Shown here: piece by piece, positions 1-26,520 of the stretch
How the letters are laid out: every line of letters starts with the position of its first letter
Position numbering within the stretch: position 1 is the first letter of the stretch
Assembly (NCBI RefSeq): GCF_041296385.1
Contig: NC_091015.1
Location: 90,132,004 to 90,196,003 of the forward strand
DNA from: Aphelocoma coerulescens
Lineage: Eukaryota > Chordata > Aves > Passeriformes > Corvidae
Length of the DNA stretch: 64,000 nucleotides
Direction: 5' to 3'
Position numbers and translations under genes: made by a program
The notes under the pieces: generated by a model
Seen by the model: only the letters and a program-made list of their open reading frames with translations
Database searches by the model: none
What the model was told of the DNA's origin: nothing

Positions 1-2898
<2,898 letters not shown>

Positions 2899-4020
2899 TA
2901 AGCTGTGGGCTTAATATTTCATTTGTAAGTACAACAGGAGATGCAAAAGAGATGAGATCTCTTGGGCTGGTATCATGCCCATCTACGCAATTCTTATTGC
3001 TTTTTAGACGGGTTGTTCAGGAGCAGATTCCATGCACAGGACTCTCCTGCCTGGAAGAAAAACATGCTGCTGATCTCTTTCAGTCAGGTTTGTGAGCAAA
3101 ACTTTGGTGAGGTTGACAGGTTGCCTGAAGCTAATAGCTCAGTGATACTGTTTTAGGTAGTGATGATCAGCTAGCAGTATCTGCTGGGTTGATGTGGCAG
3201 GACTTCAAGGTGTCCTTGGTAGGGCTGTTTGTCAGTTCTTGGTGGCATTGTTGGTGTACTCCCTCTGTAACTATTCCTTTGCTACTTATCTCACTGTACA
3301 AAACTCTCAGCAGTGCCAGCATCCTCATTAAAATATCTGATAGTATTCTCTACTGCTGCTAGTCATCATCCACTTCTGTTGAATAATTAATCTGTGAGGA
3401 AGAGGCTACTAAGAGCAATTTATACCAAACTGAGACCAACTCCCTGAGTGTACTCTGAAACAAAGAAAATACACAAGCAGACACAAACTGAACATTAAAA
3501 GTAAGGCAGCCACAGGATTTGCCAGTTTTTGAGAGCCTGAAAAAATGGGATATCAACTCAAGCATCAGCCACAGCAATAAAAGCCATTTAACTTGGAAGA
3601 CTTGTAACTTCATCCTCTCCAAGGACGGCACTGGATTCTCTGCACCTTCTGGCTCATTCTACAGAGCTGAAACTTCTGGACCTCAGCAACGAGGAACAGG
3701 AGATGCTGGAGGAAGAAGCAGAAAGTGCACTACATTGAGCAGGTAAAATCCTAAAAAGCTGGGAATTTTAAGGGGTGGGAGGGAGGAGGTAATGTGACAG
3801 CCCATAGAGGCACATGTTGGTTCACAGGCAGTAGCATTGGATTGCATCACCACCATTAGGGAGCCATTCCATCCCAGAAAAATGGGAAATGTGAGTGTAA
3901 TGGCAATATCCTGTATTGCTGTGAAACCTCAGAGTGGCCTGGAAGTGAGGCAGCATTCATTATCAGGCTGTTAATATCTCAAGAGCAACATGTGCTGCAG
4001 TTCTCATATAGCATAGAACA

Positions 4021-4090
4021 GAATAGAATAGAATAGAATAGAATAGAATAGAATAGAATAGAATAGAATAGAATAGAATAGAATAGAATA
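4021..4090. repeat. (GAATA)14 pentanucleotide microsatellite
   Basis: Fourteen perfect tandem copies of GAATA cover 70 bases with no interruption, preceded by one degenerate copy (GAACA, 4016-4020). The unit resembles the ATTCTATG-type tail of CR1 retroposons read on the other strand, so it may have grown from a CR1 tail, although no CR1 body is recognisable beside it. Confidence 0.98.
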
Positions 4091-7000
4091 GTTCTATTTC
4101 AGTTCCTGTCTGAGTAGGTATAAGATCCATCTGGTAAATACAAATGCCCCCTGCTCTTATCCTTTAACAGGCTGCCAGCTATATTCACCAGCTTTATGTG
4201 CCTCCCAAGCACTACAGTTTGTTTTCACCATCATATCTCTTATTCCACCACTGGTTCGCAAGCCCTGTGTTATTTAGCTTTGCTCCATGTTATGGTCATA
4301 AAAACTGCTTACAGTAATGGCTCACTAGCCAGGGCAACTCTGTGCCAGGAATAAGCTGTTGCTAATTTTGTAAGCTGAATCCATGCATTCAAGTTAATTT
4401 AATTCACTGATACTGATTGGTCACTTCCTAAATATGTTTACATTTGAGGCTGCTTTATTGAGTCACTGTTATAAACTTTGGGCCATTTGTACATTTGGCT
4501 CTCATATTTCTTTGCCTGGAATATTTCTTCAGACCCCAGAGCTGCTCTTCTAGTTGCTCACTTGCTTTCCGGCCAGTCCTGGTCAAAGTTTCTGCCTTTG
4601 CCAGCTGGATAAAAAGTTATTTTCTAGTCATCCAGTATTTTATTTTAAGCAAGGATAGATTTTAAGAAAGTTTAAAGTATAACTATCAGATTTCCAGGTG
4701 AAAGACGTAACTGGATTTTCCATGTGTGACTTCTTATTGAAAGGAGGTGTTTGGAACAACGGTTGGAAAACCTGTCAGCTAAATTTCTTGCCTTTGCCTG
4801 GAAGTAGAGCCCTGCTGAGTTCAGAACCTCTGAAATGCCCTCTGCAGATACTAGGAAAAAAAGGAGGCTGTGCTTACCATACTTATTAAAGTCCTGAATT
4901 AAGGGGCTGGCTGCACACAATCTTTCAGCTTTTTATGGTGACAGGCTGCAAAATATTTTTTGGTATTTTAACTTGTCTATGCCTGAAAATATGCAAAGGC
5001 CACAGCAGAGACTGGCAGAGCGCCTGAGGGAATTGAGTTAGTCAGATTCTAGCACCAATTGCCTGGGTGATGCTGCCAAATTCTATGTTCCAAGTTTTCT
5101 TTGAACCTGTTTCAAGTCCTGATTATTCTGCTCTGACCCACAGATGCACAGCCTGCCGAGCAGGAAGAAGAGAAGGAGTCCAGTGACAGGCAGCCTCCTA
5201 GGACCTGCAAGTATGCCACAGCAGCTGCAAGCTTATCACAGGCTATCTACAGGAGGCACAAATACAGGTTACTGATGCTTGGTGGATGAAAAAGAGAAAC
5301 AAATAACACTTAGGGGACAGAATTTTTTCCACATGCCGTAAATATAGGGCTAAGGAAGATGACATGTCTGTCTGCCGTGGACTGTCAAAGCCCAGGAAGA
5401 AACAGAAAACAAAAAGCCCAATGAAATAAGGAGTACCAAAAGTCAAAAGGAAGAAAACAAGTGGTGGTAGAAACACGGTGACCACAACGAATCACCACAT
5501 TTCCAACTGTGATAGAGACTATTTGCAGTCTACACACGCAGCTCCTCACAAACAGCTGCCTCTACTCATGGAAAATACCAAACCAGACCGTTTCACCCAC
5601 CTGACTCATGCTTCATTGCTTCAGCACCAGCTCCACACTGTTGCTTCCCCACTGGGGCTCACACAGTGCTCTGTGCCAGTGACTGGCTGAGCTAAACCAC
5701 TTGAAGTCACAATTGCAAGCTCTGGGTCCCTAAGTCCTCACCCAACCACATCCTTATGAAGGTCTGCAAAGTCCTCACCAGCAGCTCCTATCGCTCCCCT
5801 GTAGAGGTAGCAGTAACAACTGAGAACCAAGTTGGCCAAAGGGATTCAAAACCATATTCTCATCCCACTCACAATGCTCCTGTAAACCTTGTTGGTACAG
5901 TATTCCTGGATTTGCTCTTTCAGGTGTGATCTGGAAATAGAATATAGTATTCTGCCTTCTTTCCCTTGGGCTACTTTGAGGGCAGCTACTGCCATCAGTT
6001 AGTTTCTTGGTGGGAAGTTCACTATGGAGACAGGGTCTAAAGTGCCTTGTTATTTCAGAGATTGGTTTTTTGGTGGCTGTAAGAAAAGGGATTCAAGATG
6101 CTAAGCCTGTCTGTGCATATTTTTGACATGTTACTAAATTGCCAGCTTGACAGAGGAGAAAAGTAATTTATATAACATTATGCTAACATAATGCATTTCT
6201 TAGTGTTGCTGGTAAGCCCTCCATACTAAACGAGTCCTTTTAACATCAGTGTTATGAAGGGCGTGCACATTTTATTTGGAAATGAACAGCTTTGTTCAAC
6301 TTTTCACTAGATTACTGAGAAATAGTATACTGAGAAAGTTTATTTCCTGTTGAACAGCTCCCAGTAGTTCTGGAAATGATAAGGCAGCAGTTACTTTGGG
6401 AAAAGATCCTCTTTGCTTTTTACTATACCTGGTTAAAAATGACATGATGGGTCATTGTCATCACCAAGAGAAAAAGGTTGGAGCTTTAGTAACCGGTAAA
6501 CTTCAGTGTAGGTTACCTTCAGCAGTCTATAGCAGATTGGAGGCACAGGACATGTGAGCAATTTGTTTCATGCCCATTTATTCCTGTCAGTCTCCTGCAC
6601 GTGGGCCGTGGATTGCACAGGGGAAAACTTCTGCAGTTCCTAGCAACTCCACTGATACTTTTGAACTTCCCACATGCATGATCACTGCATGTACATTAAG
6701 TCTCCATAAGAGGTGACACATAGGTGTAGTCCTGCCAATTCCAGTGTAACACTACTGGAATTTTCCAGAGACTGGGAGTTACAGAGTGGGTTATGACAAG
6801 CTGAGGTATTATTTTTTTTTAGCCAGTCTTATTCTGACAAGACCACTGGACTGGAGTATACTAAACATTTTGCCGTGGAAAAAACTGACAGCACAGGAAC
6901 ACAAATCAGAATATAATCCAGGCTTGCTGCTTTCCTTCTCCCCCCCCCCCCAATAAAAATAAAATTTTATTCATTAAAAATTTGTCCTTCTGCACCATCT

Positions 7001-7568
7001 TCACATGGTCATTGCTAAAGCAGTGACATGCTTCCCTGGCTGCCCCAACCCATTTCCCACAACAGGGGCAGTTTCTTCTCAACAAGGTACTCAGGACAAA
7101 GGAAGAAACCTCCTGACCAAAACATTTTTGAATAGCAGTGATTTGGTTTCAGTTAAAACAGGCTAATTTTGAGACTTATGAAATGTTGGCTTATATGAAG
7201 ATATTTCAGATACCAAAATTCATTGGTAGATTTGGGAAAATCAACTAATGCAATTTTGGAATTAGAGCTGAGCACAGAAAAACACGATTGCAGTAATCAG
7301 TCTGCATTGAGATGCTCCTAAGCTGTTTTGGGTTTTTTTAAATTCATGTATTGCTATAAGCAAAGTAAAAATATCACACAGCCTTCAACACTCTGGTCAT
7401 CTGAGCTTTCACAAGGGGAAACCAGAGTCTTTCTCTTCTGTTTTAAATTCAGGCTAGCCAAAAACATAAAGAAATTTATATACCTTGTGGCACCTCCAAA
7501 TGAAGATTTGCTATTATTTTTTCACATTTGTATTTTCCTATCTCCCCAAATCACTTAGCTGAACAAAT

Positions 7569-7704
7569 CATCTCAGTGCATTAAGCATGGTTCTAATAAC
7601 ACCAAGGTTGTGGGTTTGATCCCTGTACAGGCCATTCACTTAAGAGTTGGACTTTTGATGGTGGTCCTTGTGTGTCTGTTTCAACTCAGAATATTCTATG
7701 ATTG
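7569..7704 (+). mobile_element. tRNA-Ile/CR1 composite SINE, TguSINE1-like (copy 1)
   Basis: The head matches tRNA-Ile from the A-box region through the anticodon arm (TTCTAATAACACCAAGG) to a B-box-like GGGTTTGATCC. A linker (TTAAGAGTTGGACTTTTGATG) follows, then a tail ending ACTCAGAATATTCTATGATT, which is the CR1 3' end. This is the most diverged of the three copies (GCTCAGTTGG is eroded), consistent with an older insertion. It is not a functional tRNA gene. Confidence 0.85.
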
Positions 7705-7870
7705 AGAAACTCTGATCAGCATCAGTTTTGGCCATGTGAACCATCCCTCCGACAAGCAGCAGAATAGATTTGTTACATCTCAAGTCTCCAAGTTAACTTG
7801 TAAAACTGGCAGCAAAGTATGTAAGTGGAATGTGTCTAGAAAGACCACACTTTAACCCAAAATCATGCTT

Positions 7871-7901
7871 TGGTTTTTTTTGTTTTTTTTTTTTTTTTTT
7901 T
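7871..7901. repeat. poly-T tract
   Basis: A run of T broken only by single G bases, inside ANKH intron 2. It is simple sequence, with no retroposon body recognised next to it. Confidence 0.9.
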
Positions 7902-10329
7902 TCTGGTAAAGCTCATTTTGACATATGTAGCTCCGTGTCTGGAAGTAAACAGCATCACTTCCTCTGAGAGTTTTTTCTTTATGATTTAAGTATGATATGC
8001 TCAGTAGCAGTCAGCTCCAAAATAACTACAGTACAGCTATTTGTCTGAGACTGCTGGCATCATCAGGAGAGTGTTAAGAATGTCTGAAGTTTGTGTGGTA
8101 GTAATTGGCTCGATAGAGAAATCGGTGTAGGGACCAGGAGATCCAATTAGGTGTATGGTTTTCAGTGTCATTTCTTGACCTTCTGGGTCTTAAAACTCAA
8201 CTGCAAAATCAAAAGCAAGAATTCCTGCTTAACTTCTGTAGCAAAACTGATCCTAAGACACAACAAAAAAAGTGAGGTATTAGAGGAGAGCAAACAAGCA
8301 GCTTGTCTTGGACTTCTCTGTTTTAGTTGAAATGATGCAAGAAGTGGGAAGTGCCATCTGCTTTAGATTCGTGTAATAGTCTCTGGCTCTGTTGTCTGTG
8401 TTATTAATTTTGTACCATTCGTCATAATAAGTTTGTAAGGTTGGCCAAGGTTAAGTTCTAATTGCATCAGCAATTGCTTGATTCACAGCTCAGTGGCACA
8501 TGTCTGTATGTTTGTCAGTGAATCTCAGCTGGCTGAGTCCTTCTTTGTGAGGCTGGAAACATTCATGGACATCAGCAAAAGTGATTGTGTGCTTTCACTG
8601 ACATGTGAAATAGTTGACTATTTTGAAAATAAAGTTTTAAGTTTAACCATTATGAATTTAAGACCAAAGCCACATTAAAAATGCAGTTAAACTTTTTTTT
8701 GATGGTGGGAAAAAAAAAAATCTCTGAAGCTTACAGAGCTCAGTGCTGATATCCCTAGAAATCTTAAAAATGTGGTGCTATGGGTTGTAATGGTATAAGT
8801 CCCTTGAGAGTGCCCTGCCAGTAAACTACAGCCCTTTTCTTAGAAGTGAGAGTAGTTCAGCTTCTCTCCCTCAGATTCTGTGAGTTTTTCTCTGATAGTA
8901 AACTTTAAGTAAAAAAAAAAACTCACTGGCCTTTAGAGGCAAAAAAGTTACTTATTACTCACATTCTAAACATGTTAAAGTCTCATTTAAAACAGGTGAA
9001 GGGCAGGGAGAGCAGGGAAGGGTGACTTGTGTAGCATGCTGTGCTTCTAGCACTGTGCTGCTGGAGGTGGCCCTCCCCAGGAGCAGGATCCTCAGCACCT
9101 GGACTATGATTCTCAGTCCCTACGTGCAGGATAAGGTGGCGTGCTTCCTGCAGCAGTTTTTAAGTTTTTGTGCAAAAGTGTAAAGCACACTCAATGGAAC
9201 CTAGAGAAAGCTCAGCGAATCCAACCTTCACAAGTGGCTTGCCTCACAGAGCTTCCAGAATATTTCCTTCACTGAAATAAGTTGATTCAGAAACATCCAT
9301 GTAGTGTCCTGCCATAAATGCAGCTTTCCACAGGAACTTACCGTGCAAAAATCCCTTCATAGCAGAGAGTTTTCAAAACACTGAGTGAAGATTAGCACAT
9401 GGCTATTCATGCAAAACTATAAAGAGGCTGTACCTGATGTTTGACTGAACTGCAACAAGCACCTGAACAGTTAAGGGACGAAACTGCCTTCTCTAAACTG
9501 AAGAAAGGTTGGAGTCCTGCTTTAAAATTCTTCCCCAGCCCCGTTCAAAAGGAAACAAGGCTGGGAGTGCCTCAGTAAGGTGGCTAAGCAACTTGGGATT
9601 TATTGAGTGAATTTGGAGACTGTGAGTCTAACATAGTTTGGGTGAAAGACATATAGCTAGGGACCAGCATAGGGAAAGGGGGAGTTTTTAACATTTTTAG
9701 CATGTTTTGGACAGTCCTGGTTATCTGGAATGAGGCTCATGCTTGTTCACAGTGCTGTCATACCACCTGCTTTTATTTTACTATCATGTTTACACTGTCT
9801 TGTTTGGACTCAAATAGTCTTTTCAGTTCTGTTAATCATTTAACTGCTGTATCTCTAAGCCATCACAAAACAATGATAACTTAAACTCCTCTTTACTTGT
9901 TTCCAAATGCTGTTTATGAGTTACGAGAGACAGTTTTAGGCTAAGAAGGTTGAATTTGATGACTAACATTAGCATTTGTCAATCCAGTTAGGAGACCTGC
10001 ATGCATGAAGAGGACCTCTGTCCTGAAATACCCTGTATGAAGATCTGTACAAAGATAATAGAGTTGTTGTAAGTGGAAAATTAGATAGATGTTCACATTT
10101 GAAATAGTCAACTTAGAAAATACACAAGTAGGAGAGAACTGAAGTAAGGCTCCCCAGGGACAAATAATTCTGCCATTACTTGCCTTGGGAGATCGGCCTT
10201 ACAGCCTAATCATTCTTTTAATAGCTATTGCAAGTGTATAGAGGAAATCAAGTAATGATGTGCAGGTTTAGAACATAGTTTATAAAAGGTTAAAACTGTT
10301 TTTAATTATTTAACTCTGCATATTATATT

Positions 10330-10600
10330 TGTCTCCATAGTTCAGACTCCAGTCACAGCCTTTATTATTCCGGGTTATTGGGAGGACTCCGGGGTTCTTA
10401 AACCGGCCGGATAACATGGGTACTAACAGAACTGTAAGCAGTTCTGGAGAGAGCTGTGTGGTGACTCCCCATGTCTGTGCTGTCTTCAACCCAACACTTT
10501 GGGAAGAGAGACCTGGAAAGAGAGTGTTTTCCAACACTAAAAGTTGCCTTGGGTTGAACACGACAGTGAAGTAACGTACTGGCGATCAGAAGTGGGAACA
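10330..10600 (-). mobile_element. Possible solo LTR of an endogenous retrovirus
   Basis: Read on the - strand, this 271-base segment begins TGTTCCC and ends GGAGACA, giving the TGT...ACA termini typical of LTRs. A TATA-like TTTAAG (10402-10397) is followed about 31 bases later by AATAAA (10366-10361). CpG content (for example CCGGCCGG at 10403-10410) is higher than in the surrounding intron. I see no matching target-site duplication in the 5 bases on each side, and no internal viral genes, so this is a tentative call. Confidence 0.3.
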
Positions 10601-11135
10601 CGCTGATTTCCAGAGGTGCCCTTTTCTGACTTGTGGCTCCTGAGGTGCTGGCTCTAGATAAGGAAACTTAGGCAGGTCAAGGCTGCCTAGGGACTGCACA
10701 GCAAAGCACACAGTGTCCTGACAGGTCCTGGCAGAGGTAGTCATTAGGCAGAGTAAGGGAGAGGCATAATCAGTGTGATTTGTTGCATGCCATCACAAAT
10801 CACAGTATCCTTTTGCACCTTTGGGCCAGTTTACAGGTAATGTCATGAGAATGCAGTGATAATAGATGGTTTCAGCATTTATAAGGCACTATATCCCATG
10901 AAATACACACTACCTGGTGAAAACAGCTTTTCTAACAAAGAGCCTTGATTTAATGAAGGAGCAGTAGATTTTCTGGAGTACCAGCGTGTTCATTTAGCAA
11001 ACAGATGTGGCACTTACTATACCCATCTCCCAATCCAGCCATTTGTTATCATTCCTCTGCCAAAGGTTACTTTAAAAAGAACCATGAGAGCACTTCTTAG
11101 TTGTAAACAGCAGCTGGTAAGGCTGCAATATCTGA

Positions 11136-22684
<11,549 letters not shown>

Positions 22685-25600
22685 TGAGTTGTCTTGTCTT
22701 GTGAAGCTCTGTCCCTTTTATCTGGAGAAGGGACTGTGATCATAGTATTGGACTACCAAGAAAATCAGCTGTCATTAACTCAGGCTAGATATCAAAAAGG
22801 CTGGAGTTACTTCGCTTTATTTTCACTACTCTTCATTTCAAATCAGCCTCCCATGCAAAAAGATATCAGAGATCTGCTTTTCTTTTCATCTCTTTTTGTT
22901 TCTTTTTTTTAAATGAACAAAACTTCAGGTAACCAGTGTGTCAGGAAGACAAAAGAATGCATTTGTGTCACGTGCAGTGGGAAGGCAGCCTGTTCCTGAG
23001 CATCCTTCATTTACTGCGAGTAAATTTATTAGTAGATTTACAGCAATAGCTGTTCCCTGCTGCTTCTCCTGGCACTGGGTTTTCATGTGGGGGTACTTTG
23101 ATGCACATTTGTTCTGTTTGCTCTCAAAATTAACTAAAAAGAGCAATATCGGAGATGGTGCTGACACTGACTAAAGGGTCTCAAGCTGTGTCCATGCTGG
23201 GAAGCATTGCATGGGGATGACATTCAGGGAGAAATTTTGCTGAGCCTGCCGTGTTTCAAAATTACCAATTTGCACACATAAATACAGTGCATTTTCCCCA
23301 AAAACACCATTTCTGCAAAGTTTTTTAGCAACAAACAGGCAGTGGAAGAAAACTCCTGCAGCTGGTGAGGATCACAGCATTTGATGAAGCAGATGACCAG
23401 GGTCAATCCAACATCTGTTTCTGTATAGGATGGATTTATATTAGTGCTTGGGGCCATGATATTGTCCCTCCACAGTACCTGCACTAGCAGGAAAAAAGAA
23501 AAGGAGAACCTAGAAAAAAGGTTCTTCACAGAAGAAGTCCTTCATCACACTAGAAAAGTACTTGGGAAATGTGGCACTTGTTTTAGCATACAATGCACAA
23601 AGTCCTACAATTGAATCTACTCATACCCCAGACAGGTTTGCTGTTTATCCTCAGCATTGTATACTTTCCATGGGTTAACTGGCTGCTTTGGAGCTCTCCT
23701 CTCCCTACGTTCACAAATTTATTGTTGAGTATGGGAGTGCTGACCGAATTTCTGTCTCCCTTTTATTGTACTGTAGAACATTTATGACTGAGTTGCAAAT
23801 GGCTTATGCATGAAGAGAAACTAATTTATGTCAAAGGAAAGTTACAGTACACAAGCCAGAAGTATTTGTAACCATCCCCACCTCCTTGCCACAACCTGGG
23901 AATGTGGGATACAGAACTCTGTGTTATTTCACAGTTGAAAATGAAGCAGCTCAATCCATCCATAGCTGAATTACATTTCTTCTGCTCTTTGTTTCCTATG
24001 CTTTTTCCCTAAACAGCTACAACTGGCCACCATCAAAGACAGAATTGTATGAGCCAATGTGGCATCTACTCTGTCTTTAAATTTCCTTAAGCTTGACCTC
24101 TTCTCATGTGGCTTAGAGACCAACAGCTCTTGCTCTAACTTGTATTTCCTACAGCATGAAATGGAGACAGACATATGCCTGCACTGAATTGGCCACTGTC
24201 TGGAGACTTTCCACAGCTCTCCCATTATCTACCATTACACAACTTGAGGTTTTCTCTTGTGTCCTGTGCCAGGCCAAAGTTAAGTTCTCTACAGCTGGAA
24301 CCTCCCTTGACTATGTCAGTTGTTACAGACCCATGAATGGGAAAGGTTTCCTTGTTATAAATTGTTCTGAGGATACTATTTCAATCTCAGAGTTTTCTCT
24401 GAACTGACTGTATTCTTAATTCTCCATGGTATTTATCAGGTTACTCTGGTTCTGATAGATTATGGGATTTTCACATAACCATCACTATCCTCTGCAGAGT
24501 AATTTTTAACCATCGCAATAGGCTTTTGTTTTGTGACTTTCTGGGATTTTGTATCTGAAAGTTCTCCATTTTACTTTCAAGGGCAGCTCTTTCATGAGAT
24601 CATCATGAGAGATTTGCCCACACTGAAATTCCAGAAACACTTTTGAGGTCCATAGCTTTTCCTGTCCTGTTTCTATTTTTGCCTGCTAGTGACAGATTCT
24701 TAGGATTGCTTGTCAACAGACAGAGCAGAAAAATAGACATGAGCTCTAAAGATTCAGCTGGATTCAAAGGCTTGAGCCTGCAAATGCTTCAGCACACAAA
24801 CTCAGCAGATGACTCCTGTTAATGTGTGCCACAGGCTTTAAGGAACTAGACTTTAAATTTGCCTCTGTTTTGGCCAGGTGAGCTCCCATGGCCATTGGTG
24901 ATAGCTGTGTTTTTATTCAGGGCTCTACTTCAACAAATGGCAGTCAGACTAGTGGCATCACCATTGGTAACAGCTTGTTCTTTCAGGTCAGAGGGAAAGT
25001 GAGAAAGAGGCTCCCAGGGTAAGACAAAGCAAATCAAGTGCTCTAGACATGTCATGTGAATGCATTTTCCAGTGGATGATCTATAGAAGGATTCCAGAAG
25101 ATGTAAAGATAAAGGCAGTCCATTAACCACTCGAAAAAATAACAGTGAAGCTTTAAGTACAAGCAGCAGCCACGCAGGGAAGTACCTTCCCAATGTAAAA
25201 CCCTGGGAAGCTTTCAATCATTGAAGACATACTATTTCAATAGAATTGGGAGAAAAATGTCCCACCTCCTTCCACAGACCAGCCATGCCTGCACAAGAAG
25301 TACTGCAGTCCTAGTACTGCAACAGAAACACCTTTTCACTGTTGTTGGTAGTGATAATATTAGGTCAGAGTAGAAAAAAAGGCATAGTTTTGTTAAGAAA
25401 CATAACTTTATGGTTTGTTTAAATCTTCATGGGATCTGAAAGGCTACACTTGAGCCTTTCCAGGCTAACTGTGCAGCATGCACATGTGTTCTGTCAAGTA
25501 TGATCATAAGTACTGCCTCATGGTTTTTAAGCATCAGGTGGGTGTTACAGCTGCTTCTTCAAAAAATGGGAATTAGTTGTATTGCTTAGTGAAAAATGCG

Positions 25601-26461
25601 TAGACAAGCTGTTTTCTTTAAAAGCTGTAAGTAGAAGCCATTAAACTCCTGATATGTAAGGCAGCTGTTGTGATTAGTCATATTGATGTGGTTTTTGTTG
25701 TGAGTAAGTGGGGATTCCTTCCAAAGCCATGTTTTGTGACTGTGCAACTGAATGTATAACACATATAGCAGAGGGAAGGGACTCAGCTGTAGAAATTTGT
25801 CTGTACAAATAAGGGACCATTCTGATTTTAAAAAATAAGTCATGCTTGGTAATTTACATGCACTTTAAAGGGTATGCATGGTGTTGTTTGCCATTATCTG
25901 TTAGTTCACTGCCATTAGACACTTCTTTCCATATGTAAGTAGAGATACTGCTCCAAATGCCAGTGCTGCTGCCATTGCAGATCAGGCTGTTGAAGAACTA
26001 AACATTTTGGTTCAATGCCTGATTAGATGGCCCTGCAGATCAGCCCTGAGGTGGCTGCACAGTTGTAAACTAAGTGAAGACACAGACACATGAGAGAAAA
26101 GTGGTGCATTTGTAGCACATATCCCTCCAGCTGTGGGATGTGTCAGCCTCAGCACACTGCAGAAATCCCAAAATAATTTGTCTGGGTGCTAATTTACTGC
26201 ATTTCTCCATTGCAGCAAAGGTTTGCTCTGTCAGGAGAGAACTCCCTTACACGTGAGCTGTGAGTAGAGGGGCAGGCTTTGCGAGGAGCAAGCTATGCAA
26301 GGAAACCCTGACATACCCAGCAGGGATAATAGCAAATAGGCTGTGCTTTAGCAAAGGGTTTTTTTAGAACAGTGGTAGTGCCTCTGAGCTTGGACACCAC
26401 AGTGCAGAATTCAGGGATTTTTCCAAGGCAGCCTGTGACAGGGCACAGATACTGCAAAATT

Positions 26462-26520
26462 ACTTTTCTCTCTCTGTCTCTCTCTCTCTATTTTTTTTTT
26501 TTTTTATTCTCTCTCCATTT
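26462..26520. repeat. Pyrimidine-rich (CT)n/T tract
   Basis: A run of TCTCTCTGTCTCTCTCTCTC-like sequence is followed by about 16 T bases and another CT stretch. It is simple sequence inside ANKH intron 8 and far from any splice acceptor, so it has no evident splicing role. Confidence 0.85.

Noticed and set aside
3100..3330. Further gene-like frames in intron 2 near 3007-3330
   Set aside because: Short open frames with passable splice signals were seen, but they carry stops at joins and no recognisable sequence.
4021..4090. CRISPR-like direct repeats
   Set aside because: The units are 5 bases with no spacers; it is a microsatellite in a vertebrate intron.
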